From Peronospora farinosa (lineage: Eukaryota > Oomycota > Peronosporomycetes > Peronosporales > Peronosporaceae): a DNA stretch of 64,000 bases. The position numbers and the translations under genes are program-made. Below the pieces are notes generated by a model. That model was not told the origin of the DNA. It made no database searches and worked only from the letters and a program-made list of their open reading frames with translations. The stretch's first letter is position 1, and each line of letters starts with the position of its first letter. The stretch covers positions 434,001 through 498,000 of the forward strand of contig CANTFK010000182.1 in NCBI GenBank assembly GCA_947646735.1. The letters run 5' to 3'. Of the stretch, positions 1-10,235 are shown piece after piece.

Positions 1-2319
1 TTCATTTCGAGTAGTATGTTTATGTTGGTTATGATACTTTTTAGGTCATCTGCTGTGTAGAGTGTCGAATTGCGGCCGAGTGGCGCTGCCATCCTGCTCC
101 TATTGTCCAAATAATATAAATACGCCTGGGCAATCTGCCGTTGTTGTTGTCTAAGACCGTGTTGGACGAAAGTTAAATCATTAGCGGCGTTCCCTTTAGT
201 GATGGTGCTTCGTCATGTGGCGCTTCGTACACCAAAAGACTTGACATCGCGCGCTAGCTCGTAAGCCGGTAGTGCGAGGTCGCTAAACTTCGTCTTTTTT
301 AACGTCTTGCTGCAACTGGGTATAGCTGTGTACTCCACGATAGAAAGACGTGACAGTAGCGCCGACCGTAGCTTTCGACTCATTGCCGCCACTGATGGTG
401 TTGCCACAGGTTCCATCTGCAGCGCGTCACATCAAGCAACAGCAGCACCGACTCTCGCGTCAAGTCGTTTAACATGGCAGCAGCGTCATCCTCACAATAA
501 TTGGCAGCTCAGCATGTTTTGACGCACATTCATTAGTAACCGACGAATAAAATCGCCCAGCACGTGCAGCTTTTGCTTGCTGGTCATTGTATCAATGAGG
601 TGCATGCGATGCATAGTAGCAAGCGATCAAACGGATGAATTCCTCCGACGGCGTAAATTGTCGTACGACGTGGTAAACACGCTGTCGAAGCTTAATGAGA
701 GGGGCTCGACAAAACTTTCAGTCGCTGCATTCCAAACGACGCAGTACATTGTTCAAGGACACGAAAAGTATCCAAGTACACCGGCAATCGAAAGAACCAA
801 ATGTCCTCGCACTTACGTGTCCTCAAAAAAGGCGCTCAAATTTCATGGCGTGGGGTCAGCTATTGTGAATGCTGGATCAAATGTTGCTGAGCTGCTGGCT
901 TGTCCGTCGCATCTTGTTGCCTGTTTATAAACGCACACGTCAAGCAAAGACACGAGCACGCCAATTCAACATCAGGCAAAAGAGAAGTCCGAGGGGCAAG
1001 GTCATCGACACCAACGACTTAGTTTAGTCATTGATCCAGCACATTAAGCAGCTATACAAGAGAAAATGGGCTTTTACGAAGCTAAAGGTGGATAAGAAGC
1101 GGTGCTCTTTAGTCTCTGGACTGCCGTTCTTGCATACAAACTGCTATATGTGTGCAAGAGCGGCAGTGCGTAACTATCAGTAAAATGTGTTTCTAGACTT
1201 TACAGAGGGCGGAGTATGGATGCACATCATCACTTATCCGTCCGTATTTTCGACGGTCGCAGTAGCAAGACAAGCAAAGACGAGCGAAGATGCCGGCATC
1301 CTACAGACGTCAGTAGAAAACGACTGGAGTTTATGGAAGAGACAGTGTTGCATGAATGGCTAGAGCGTGACGGCGTGCAACTCTAATCGAATTCGATTAC
1401 GCTGAGGAGGTGCGTCAAAGGGTTTGCAACGTTACTCTACATTGGATCGTGTAGGCTAAATAGGGGATCATTTCTTGGTTTGGATGGTCATTATACGAGT
1501 GGATAACGAAGTTGTTTACGCCGCAATTGCGGGCAAATGAAGCGTATAGGATTTACATTGAAAAAAACTCGACGGTACGACTGCTTTGTAAAAGGGTATT
1601 GATTGACTGGCTGCTTGGGCATAAGAGATAGCCAACGGTGATGCCCACTCTGGAAGTAAAATTATTGGTTGGCTGGTACTATCCTTGCTGAAGGCAACGC
1701 AGTTGATAGCATGAGGATTGAATTCATTCTTATAACCTCCGTACAGTTTGTATGTCGAAGGGCCTGCTCCTCCGTTCTTGTAATGCCTTGAACACGTTGG
1801 TACTCATACGGTCTTCTTTTTTTGTTTTAATGATATGGTGTAGACGGAAGGTCAAGATGAAGGCGATACATCAACTTCCATTTCCGTAACGATACCGTCC
1901 TGGACAGCATTGGATGGTCGGTAAATCCTGATGGTTATGTTTCATGTATCATCACTACCTTCAGGTGGCGGGACGACGATCAGAAGACTCGGCTACGGAA
2001 GAAACTATGACGGACTGCTTTTCGACCTGCTCAGATAGCGCGAAGCAGACGTTGCAGAGATCATTGTATGCCACCTTGGGATTTAACCTTATCAGCAACG
2101 GAACTAGCAGCGGTGCCAGTGTTCTCGCGCGAGTTAAAGAGTATTGGTATAAGCGTCTATTATCGTCGAATTTCTAGCCGGAGGATTATTCTCCATCAAT
2201 GCGATGCAATATAGCATTGCATTCCGCTTTACTTGGCTCACCCTAGGCACAAACAGCCACATCACCATGTGGCTGTCTGTATAAGGTGATACAACAAGCG
2301 TTGCCTTATGATACCGCAT
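1..2319. other. gene-poor stretch, no recognised gene
   Basis: No reading frame here shows a recognisable domain. The longest plus frame, 577-930 (117 codons), has ordinary amino-acid composition but no family I can name. Positions 2251-2277 form a short hairpin (arms 'acagccacat' and 'atgtggctgt'). The region probably holds decayed genes or repeats. Confidence 0.5.
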
Positions 2320-3014
2320 CTACGAACAGTAGATACCGAGCGCGAAGCCACTGGTGAAGCCCGTAGACGACGGCAGGTTGGTCTTTATAATCTTGAGCAG
2401 TTTCTGATACCACAGCTTGACATCTTGGCTGTCAAACTTGCCATCTCCGTTGGGGTCAACCTTACCGATCATGTCCTTCTGCACCTTTCCCCACTTGATG
2501 TCGACATACCCATTGTAAGCTGCCGCTTGTGCTAAGACAAATATGAGACCCACCGCCATCGCCGCGGCCTTGCCCGCCTGCTTCAGTGCGTAACCTGAAC
2601 AGAATCCCAGACTGCCAGCCATCGTGACTTCACCGCAGCTGCCCAGTGCCACATCAATGATCTTCTCCACCGAATCACTGTTCTTTTTGTTTGGGCCATC
2701 ACTGCCTGTCGGTCCCTCCTGTGTTGAAAAGATTAAACACATCAGATCAATGGCACACCACGACGCAATCTCCAGACACGCACCGCAGCTGCGAGCGTAA
2801 TCGTGCCCTGGCACAGAGCCGACTCATGGAGCAACAACGACATGGAAGTGCTCAAAGCAACACCTGCTACAACGGAATGTGGCCTGCAAAGAGGAGATCG
2901 TGCTGAAACACGCAGGCCAAGCGTCTGGGAGCGTCGCTGCAGTTTCTTACCCGCCGACACAGCGCTTGAACCGAGCTGAAGCGACTGCGGACGAATGAAT
3001 ACTGGCAGAAGGTA

Positions 3015-3045
<31 letters not shown>

Positions 3046-3073
3046 AAGGAGAAGAAAGAAGAGAAACGATCAT
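2320..3073 (-). CDS. FUN14-domain mitochondrial-type membrane protein, two exons
   Basis: I model exon 1 as 3073-2951 and exon 2 as 2718-2320, joined in phase 0. The intron (2950-2719) starts GTAAGA and ends with a pyrimidine-rich run and ACAG. Exon 2 carries the FUN14 signature: a glycine-rich first helix ('GSLGFCSGYALKQAGKAAA'), a second membrane segment, and 'YNGYVDIKWGKVQKD'. It is followed by a canonical EF-hand-like loop 'DPNGDGKFDSQD' and a glycine-rich C-terminal helix ending 'GFTSGFALGIYCS'. FUN14 proteins (FUNDC1 in animals) sit in the mitochondrial outer membrane and can act in mitophagy; that role is family knowledge, not visible here. Exon 1 gives an Arg-rich, Ser-rich leader, partly encoded by a GAA/TTC microsatellite. 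An upstream in-frame ATG at 3163 would add 30 residues. The exon 1 model is the uncertain part. Confidence 0.78.
3016..3049. repeat. GAA/TTC trinucleotide microsatellite
   Basis: An almost pure GAA tract on the plus strand. Read on the minus strand it encodes a run of about ten serines in the leader of the FUN14-domain gene model. Confidence 0.9.
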
Positions 3074-3163
3074 AAAGGACACGTACGAAGTTGGGAGCGC
3101 ATGTGGATCGACATGACAGCGGATCAAATCAATGGCTAGTGCGTCAATTTCAGTGTGGTGCAC

Positions 3164-3338
3164 ATAATATTATTATTTGTATCGTACGGTGCGGGAAACG
3201 TACCTTTTTTGAAACATTCGTAAAAAAGCAGAGTGATTATATATGGTGTGTGGTACACAACCTAAGATACCTTATCGCCGATAGGTTCATAGTGTAAAAG
3301 GCCCATCATCTCCATCCACTCATTCCTCTCACCAACCG
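3164..3338. promoter_or_regulatory. short shared intergenic region of a divergent gene pair
   Basis: 175 bp separate the furthest upstream start of the FUN14 gene (minus) from the TLC-domain gene (plus). At 3318-3330 the plus strand reads 'actcattcctctc', which fits the oomycete initiator core (YCAYTYY) and would give a 5' leader of only about 20 nt. Initiator assignment is by motif only. Confidence 0.4.
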
Positions 3339-4383
3339 ATGCCGTGCTATTTGACCGAGTGCGACCCCATGGCCGAGGCCAAGCGCTTTGTCTTTGCTTT
3401 GATTGGTTTGTATGTGTATCATTACGTTGTTGACACGGTGTTTATTCGACCGATAGTCCAGTACATGCTACGTAAAGGCTGGTTAACCCATGAGAAGAAG
3501 GGTAAGATGCGGGAGTCGCTCTATAAGAACGCAGCGGTGGGTGTCTTCCATATTTTTGGCCTTTATGTTGGCTGGAATGAGACGTGGTTTCTTAATAAGG
3601 AGGAGTATTTCAAAGGCTTTCCATACGTGGCAAGCGAGGAACTGCGCTGGTACTATATGATCTATTTATGCTTTTGGCTCCAGAGCATTGACTTTATGCT
3701 CAACATTACAAGCAAATATTACACGATCAAGCGCAAAGATAATGCTGAAATGCTCGTGCACCACTTTGCCACCATTTCACTCATGGTTTTCTCGTACTAT
3801 TTCGACCTCACTAAAATGGGTCTCAGTGTGCTTATGATCCACGATGTAAACGACCTGTTACTGGAGACTGGTAGGTTTGTAACGTCCTTTCCTGCATGCA
3901 ATTGCTGATTGACTGACGTCTATGGTGCTTTGTTGTGTAATTGCAGCCAAGGTGTTTGTGTACTTACAGTGGGAGACAGTGGCCAACGTCTTCTTTGGTC
4001 TCTTTGCACTCGTGTGGTTCTTTTTGCGCTGGTTCTTTTACTCGTACAACGTTTTGCACAGTGCCTACGCATTCGCATACCGCGATATTGTCGTGCCGAT
4101 CACTGAGGCAGGTAGCTTTGCTGGTCTTGACGCATCTGTGTGGTACTGGGCGTGGATCATCTGTTTTGGTTTCTTGTGCTTGCTGCTTGTGCTGCACGTC
4201 TACTGGGGCATACTGATCGTCAAGATGGTGATCAAGGCACTAGGTGACGGCAACGTCGAGAAGGACATCCGCAGCGGCTCGGAAGACGAGGAGGATGAGG
4301 AGGAAGAAGAGAAGCCAAAGAGGTTGCTCGAGGCGTCTGAGACCATCAATCGCCGACGCCGTCGTGCTCCCAGGGCAGAGTGA
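3339..4383 (+). CDS. TLC/LAG1-domain protein, ceramide synthase-like
   Basis: Two exons, 3339-3870 and 3947-4383, give 322 codons plus stop. The 76-nt intron starts GTAGGT and ends TTGCAG and splits an alanine codon. The joined protein has several membrane helices and the Lag1 motif region: 'MLVHHFATISLMVFSYY', then 'MIHDVNDLLLETAKVFVYL'. The paired histidines and HD...D residues match the catalytic motif of ceramide synthases (sphingoid base plus acyl-CoA to ceramide, in the ER). The C-terminus is hydrophilic, with an acidic run (EDEEDEEEEE) followed by a basic tail, as in other LAG1 proteins. No homeobox-like segment is seen, as expected outside vertebrates. The start at 3339 is chosen because an initiator-like motif lies just upstream; the next ATG, 3369, is also possible. 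Chain-length specificity cannot be read from the sequence. Confidence 0.88.
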
Positions 4384-4844
4384 TTGTGTCCACGTCGACG
4401 CAGCGACGATGGACAAGTCAATGTGGGCGTATTTTTTGTGGAATCGTGATGTTCGCCGCATTGTAGAGAAGAGGATGAAAAAGGAGTGATGAAGGTCGTA
4501 GAGATTAGAGGTGTGAATGGACTTACAATCAGATTTAAAGCGTTTGTGGAGCCATTTGGATAACATGATGCTTTTTATTGATTATCCGGATAATATTACC
4601 CACTTCTACCGTACTTATTTGAAATCGGAATATAGTGAAATCTGCCAAACTTAATATTTCGAGGTTATTGACAGTCCTTTAGTTTATAGAGTTTATCATT
4701 GAAGACAGGTATGAAATAATTGCTAGTCGCTTGTTGGACCAATACATTTTAATTGAAGTAAAAGGTTATTATTTTACAAAGGAGTCATTTAGACAGGATC
4801 ATCTGTCGTTAGTTAATAATTAAAGACAAATCCAAGTCCATACA

Positions 4845-6429
4845 ATGACCGCTTGTGCATCGAGACACTTTGTGGCCGAGAAGGTCAATGCGCTTTGTCT
4901 AGTAAACGATGTGAATATCTACACGTCTAATACGCTTCGAATAGAGCATCAAATGCTTCCTATAGTGGCAGCCGGTGGTTGGGACAATGAAGTGTGTCTC
5001 TAAATGTCGAAAATCCTCGTAAAATTGACACTAACTTTTCCCAATGGAATGACGCTCGATAGACAAACCACGTTACACTGTACTTACCTGTGACTTCTAC
5101 ACGTGATGAACAAGAGCTGAAAAAGGAGTTCAAGTATGTTAATTAGCTAGAAAATTGTTTTGTAGCTATAGAGACTGCTGACTGACGTTTTATTCCTCTC
5201 TCTTTCTTGTGCCCAGACGAGAGAGTAACGAGGCACGTCCATGTGAGCTGGATACATTGGCTGAAGTAGAGCACGAAGGAGACGTGAACGCGTTGCAGTT
5301 CGTGTCCACCCGAGACGAAAATTTGCTGGTTAGCGCGTCGTCCACAGGCGGCGTCTTCGTTTACCACGTGTCTGGGACTGACGATGCTACTATGACGGAT
5401 GGAGACTCTGTCGGACCATTGTCAGTAGTGGCTATGCCTCAGTGGGAGAAAGTCTTTGCTGGCACTCCAGCTACTTGTGTCGAGGTTAGCGAGAATCGCA
5501 CGTGTCTTGTGACTGTCAGCGCTGGTGGAGCTCTGGCGTGGCTGAAGCTGGACGACCACGCGAGTATCGACAAAATCGGTAAGCAAAATGCAAAGGAATA
5601 TGAAGACATGTAGTGGTGACATTCATCTTGAAATGCTGTGCAGAAAACAAGGATGCAAGCAGACTTCCCATTAATGCAGTGAAGTTCCTAGGCCGCGATT
5701 CTGTCGTCGCTACTACTGGGTGTGATCACGTAATCGTTTGTGATAGTACTGTTCGTGCGCAATAACATGTTTACTTGCTTTGTAGCTTAACTCCTGCAAG
5801 CCAGCTACGAATTTGGGACCTCACAGCCAACAACAAGTTTCCGGTCACGACTTGTGCTGAGTACGTTCGCTAGCAGCGTTTTTGACGACTTTGATGTGCT
5901 CTAATATACTCATGCTGCTTTGCACGACAAAACTTTCAGTCTAAACTCAAGGAGTATCTTGACTACGCTAGAGACGCATCCAACACGGCCCGAACTGCTG
6001 ATCACCGGAACGGACGATGGTAGTGTGATCTTTTGGGATCGCCGCAAACTTGACGCACCGTTCCGAACCGAGGCATGCCACCAACGCGCGATTCGAGCAC
6101 TGAAACTGCATTCTTCGTCGCCTCGATATCTTTACACGGCTGGCGATGACAATGTGGTCAAGTGCTGGGACTTTCATCATGGTCGTAACCCTTGCGATCC
6201 AGTCGAGTATGCGCGGTATAGTGGCTCAACAGCCAGCCAGAATTTGGCCCCGTTTGGCTCTCTTGGTACTGCTTCCAAGGGACCTGGAGGCTTGCACGTC
6301 CAGCAGCTCACCTCGGGGTCGCAGCCATGGAACGCTCTGGCAATTCACGCTGAGTCTGACACGCTCATTGCAGGCTCGGACGCACAGTCCATAGTGATCG
6401 TGCAGCAGGTATCGAAGTGGAAACAGTAA
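4845..6429 (+). pseudogene. Nup43-like WD40 nucleoporin gene with a damaged first exon
   Basis: Exons 2-5 (5217-5578, 5644-5719, 5786-5860, 5940-6429) join in frame through GT-AG introns of 65-82 nt and give a WD40 protein. It shows 'HEGDVNALQF', 'SASSTGGVFVY', 'SQLRIWDL', 'LLITGTDDGSVIFWDRR' and 'LYTAGDDNVVKCWDF', and ends with a Nup43-like 'WNALAIHAESDTLIAGSDAQS' segment. Nup43 is a beta-propeller of the Y (Nup107-160) complex of the nuclear pore. The probable first exon (4845-5133, donor GTATGT at 5134) encodes the expected N-terminus with 'GGWDNEVCL'. It then has TAA at 5001, needs a one-base frame change nearby, and meets TAG at 5060 before re-entering the frame that splices to exon 2. 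Either the gene is a young pseudogene, or the first exon carries sequence errors or is used differently. Identity is good; functional state is uncertain. Confidence 0.75.
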
Positions 6430-7407
6430 CTATCTTTGGTTTGACGAAAGAGATACAAAACATGACACATCACGCTTAGAATCGAACAAGCAGTACGGAA
6501 TCGTCCTGGTATTACGCTTTTTCGCTCTTTGCTCTTCGTTCCAAGACCTACGGCACTTCAGATAGCTCACAGTTTTCTTGTGCTCGTTGGCCTTTACATT
6601 GCAGTCACAGCAGTGACGACCTTTCCCTTGCGAGGCCAGCTACCAGCAAGATCTCGTAAAGCTTACATCCTGCTGCGACGCTTGCTGCTTCTTTTCAACT
6701 AATTCACCGTACATCGTCATATCGTAGACCGAGTCCATGCCTTTATTTATTCAGGGCACCAGAAAGCTGCAGAAAAATATTGAAACAATGCACACAGCCT
6801 CCTCTCCTCGATATTCTTTGCGCTGTGTGTGGATGCATCGTATGGCCATCGAATGCAATTCTCTCTACTCAAATTCATCAACACATATAAATCGGGTCGG
6901 GTCAAAGCGATATCGAAGGGGCGAACGATGTCATACGTCGCAAAGGGTGCATCTCCTCGATGGCCAAGAGCGTGTCATTTACGATTGTCAGAGTCTGAGT
7001 GAGAACAGAACGCCGCTCCAGGTCAAAGTTAAAACTTTCCTATGTTTCTTCTTCGTTGACACGGCCAACAGCTCATCATTATGGGATGACTACAGAACTT
7101 TATCTTTTGCTTTCAACTCGATAACGAAGAGTTTGGTACGACTTAGCGTACCGCTACTCAAGCACAGGATGAAGAATTCCATAAACAAGCAGCGATGCGC
7201 TGCCACACTTCTACCACAGCCGCCGAATTGACCACGAGTCGTCATCTGACCGTTGCTTGACAGACTCGCCACGAAGCTGCACCGCTGCTTGGATCAGAAC
7301 AATGACATTAAACTAAAGAAAATAACCAAGGGAAAGAAAAGATGTAGTTTCAATTATACTACCAATAATGCAAGCACTTGCACCGTTCCAGCCATCTCTA
7401 CTACTCA
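6430..7407. other. intergenic, nothing recognised
   Basis: Open frames here (for example 6737-7231 plus) show no family signature and have low-complexity or shadow-like composition. No RNA gene or repeat was recognised. Confidence 0.4.
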
Positions 7408-7929
7408 TTACGTCATTCCATACAGAGCCGCGGCAATAAGTACAGCTATTAATGCACCCGCAACAATTCTGATAGTTTTCCACACAATAGACCACGTGGA
7501 CGGTTTCGCCGCCACTACCTCCGCCGCTTTGACCGCAATTCTCCTCAGCCTCAATCCGTCTGGAGTCTCCTTCATCCATCCAGCCGCATCAATATTTTTT
7601 AGATATTGATGCAACTGAGCTTCGGCATGTTCCTTTGACCACGTTCCCTTTGCATCCATTTCAATCATTTTTTGCACGAGTTTGTTCGGTGCTTCTAATT
7701 CCACAACATGTGTGAAAGCTGCGTTATCCATCTTTTCATGGACTTGTGCAACCTTTGTAAGGACATTATTTTCTTCTTTTACCTCCGCGAACCTTGCGCC
7801 GAAAGTATTTTTTAACTTAGCTGTTAAATCAGCAGCTAGAATGCCGCCTTCAGTCTTGGCATTGGCAAAATTAACGCAGCTTGAGCATACGGTGACCAAT
7901 ACGAGGACGAAAAATGTGCGCATGCGCAT
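7408..7929 (-). CDS. small secreted protein with C-terminal membrane anchor, effector candidate
   Basis: A single-exon protein of 173 residues. It opens with a clear signal peptide ('MRMRTFFVLVLVTVCSSCV', likely cleavage after 'NFANA' near residue 24). A hydrophilic Lys/Glu-rich middle of about 125 residues follows, then a C-terminal hydrophobic helix (about 152-171). No RXLR-dEER pair is present; 'GLRLRR' near residue 130 is too far downstream to count. Just upstream on the minus strand lies 'cttcattttgaaatttctc', an initiator-like core. The leader and about 60 nt of 5' flank are shared with a relic at 62.3 kb, so this is a member of a dispersed family. A role at the host interface is inference from size, secretion signal and family behaviour in oomycetes. 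The protein may instead be an ordinary membrane-anchored surface protein. Confidence 0.65.
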   Translation of the reverse strand: MRMRTFFVLVLVTVCSSCVNFANAKTEGGILAADLTAKLKNTFGARFAEVKEENNVLTKVAQVHEKMDNAAFTHVVELEAPNKLVQKMIEMDAKGTWSKEHAEAQLHQYLKNIDAAGWMKETPDGLRLRRIAVKAAEVVAAKPSTWSIVWKTIRIVAGALIAVLIAAALYGMT

Positions 7930-10235
7930 GGTGAGAGACTTTTTAAACAGGAATTCGATTCTTCACTCGAGAGAGAAATTTCAAAATGAAGCCAAAAAAG
8001 TGGCAAAAATATTTTATATACGATCTCTCACCAGCCGATCAGTTTTTATCGCTCTAAACTTAAAAAGTACCACATGTACATAGATCGAAGACACTACCTT
8101 CTAGAATTAATATTGTTTCGAATGAGCGAGTAATACGCATTATAAGAACAGATACATATTGTATTACAGTAAAAGTCATTTGACGACCTATATGCGTATT
8201 TGTTGCCTCGTTGCGTTATGCGACGTGCGTCCCTCTATAAAGCCATACTATCCACTTGTCCAATCTCTTGGCACAACAATTATTTGGCTGATGATAAAAT
8301 CAAAGATAGGGAGTAGCTAAAACTACTTTACTTTTGTATAGTGAGCAGATCACATGCTTCTACGACGATTACATGACGGGAACAGACAGACTCTAGCGAG
8401 AGCCGGAGGAGTTCCTGTCCACATTCTACATGTCGACAAGATTTGTCCTGCACGTTTATTTCCACGACCTCTTCCACGTTTAATTACTTGTACAAAGACA
8501 TTGTCTATCCTTTTTTTGTTTAAACAGACGTTATTATAGCAGCATATGTTGGCGAAATAGTGCTAACCTTTTATCTTTATGATGATGATCAAACTGTCTA
8601 TTTAAATGCTTATGATTATCAGAAATCGGTCTGTAAGGCTGATCTTCTGCCATGACTACATCGTTTTTCTCTCCATTAGCTTCTTTTGCTGGCTCAAAAC
8701 GGACGGGGTTCACGGAGGACAGTCCAAAAGAGTAAGTGAGATCGCTTGACCAAACCCAAGCACATGCAAGGGGCAGGTGGGGGTACCAAACCGGCTCTCT
8801 TAGACGGGCCAGCCTGACTGATCCCTTGACATGCAGCTCCGGATATGAATCAAGACGGACGGAATCACGTTCTAGAGGAGTTCGCTTTGTTGGACCGGAA
8901 GTCGCGCTTGACGAACGAACCGCCGACGACGAGGCGGAACGGAAAAGGGCAAAGTACAAACTATTTGTAGAACTACATATTTACTACAAAGTAAACTAAG
9001 TCGATCGGTCCTCATCTTTGCAGTGTTGTCAATTGTCCTAGGCATAACTTTGCAACGTTGTGACGCTTGGCTTGAGTTGCGTGCCAGACAAATGTGCTGC
9101 CAATCCAATCTCCTGGCGCCTGTCCACCCAAAATCAAAGGTGTACGAGAAAACTAAAATTGTTAGCGAGAAGGCGACAGAGAAGGTCTTTACTAGCCTGT
9201 ATGTATCAACATTATTTGATCTGAATTGCCATGATGTTGTTGTTACGCCATGACATTAAACATGTCCCTATTGTATCAATAATTTTGGGCTGAAGTTGTT
9301 GAGTAGACGAAAACTTGATACAGAAAAGTGATCAATTGTGGTAATTCTTCATGTGCTTGTTAAAACACGTTGTAAAGATCGGAGGATCTCTTGCTGTGGT
9401 TCAAAAATTGCTAGTGACTGCACGTCAACCGAAAAGTGGTGGTATTACGATAAGGGGTAACAACGAGCACCAAATGTATTTCATGCCGATGGTAAAGCCC
9501 TCAGTTCGTGCATTTGTTGCGTCAGTGCAGTTTTTTACAGACTTGCAGTGCTCGACGACAGTTCTAGTGTCTGAGAAATATGAGCTGCAAAATATTTCAC
9601 GAAGCAGGTGTAACTTCGACATCCGCGATTACGAAATTTGTGCTGGATGCAAAGGCCGCATTCAAGATAATTCGAGTCCTGGGTCAGTAACTATGTGACT
9701 CGAGCAGCTCAGTGCACTACATTCTAGAACCGTACATGCAGTGATGAAAAAGTAAATGAGGCGTCGAAGACGCTAGCTTTGATATTCCTGCACTTTCGAC
9801 TGCTGATGCTTCGACACGGCGTCAAGCCTGTGTCTCACTTGCGCTTAGTGAATTTGTCGTTTACTCTGCTACAACATGCTGATGAAGCCCATTCTTACAA
9901 GTGTCGCTCATGTGCTCCGTGATGAAGCGGCCGATGAATTGGGCGGCTTTATTGGACAAGTAGGTTCTACCGGAACTCTCGGACTCATTCATGCTGATAA
10001 TAAGGCACTTTGAGCTGTGATAGCCAGTCTTTGGAAGAATGAGCACCTTAACACTAAATGTATTAGTGTGGATCTCTTTTTGCCCTTGAAACTGCTAATT
10101 GTATCATTGTATTTATATGTGAAAGAGTGTCGCTATAGTCGATAAACAAGTAATCGTTGACGTCGATATATACATCAAATACTTACATCCACCTTCTGAA
10201 TTTCTTGTCTTCACATCAGTACTTAGGTTGAGCTT
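7930..10235. other. intergenic with repeat scraps
   Basis: Contains one copy of a dispersed repeat core near 8865-8900 (see separate entry). A plus frame at 9351-9698 (115 codons) has protein-like composition and a 'CAGC' pair but no recognised family. No complete gene can be supported. Confidence 0.45.
8865..8902 (+). repeat. dispersed repeat core, copy 1
   Basis: Core resembling 'atcacgttctag' followed by 'agttcgcttt'. Related copies occur near 56225-56262 (inverted) and 60620-60655. Surrounding sequence is only loosely similar, so the full repeat unit is not defined. Confidence 0.5.

Noticed and set aside
577..930. Weak resemblance of a plus-strand frame to Alba-type nucleic-acid-binding proteins ('GVGSAIVNAGSNVAELL')
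   Set aside because: Only one short stretch fits, and the rest of the fold and the upstream Lys motif are not evident.
3964..4566. Several open frames antisense to, or out of frame with, the TLC-domain gene
   Set aside because: They overlap the conserved exon 2 and its acidic C-terminus and have no domain, so they are shadows.
7408..7929. RXLR effector label for the secreted protein
   Set aside because: No RXLR followed by an acidic EER motif occurs within 60 residues after the signal peptide.
8534..8959. 141-codon minus-strand frame
   Set aside because: It overlaps the dispersed repeat core and shows no domain or initiation context.
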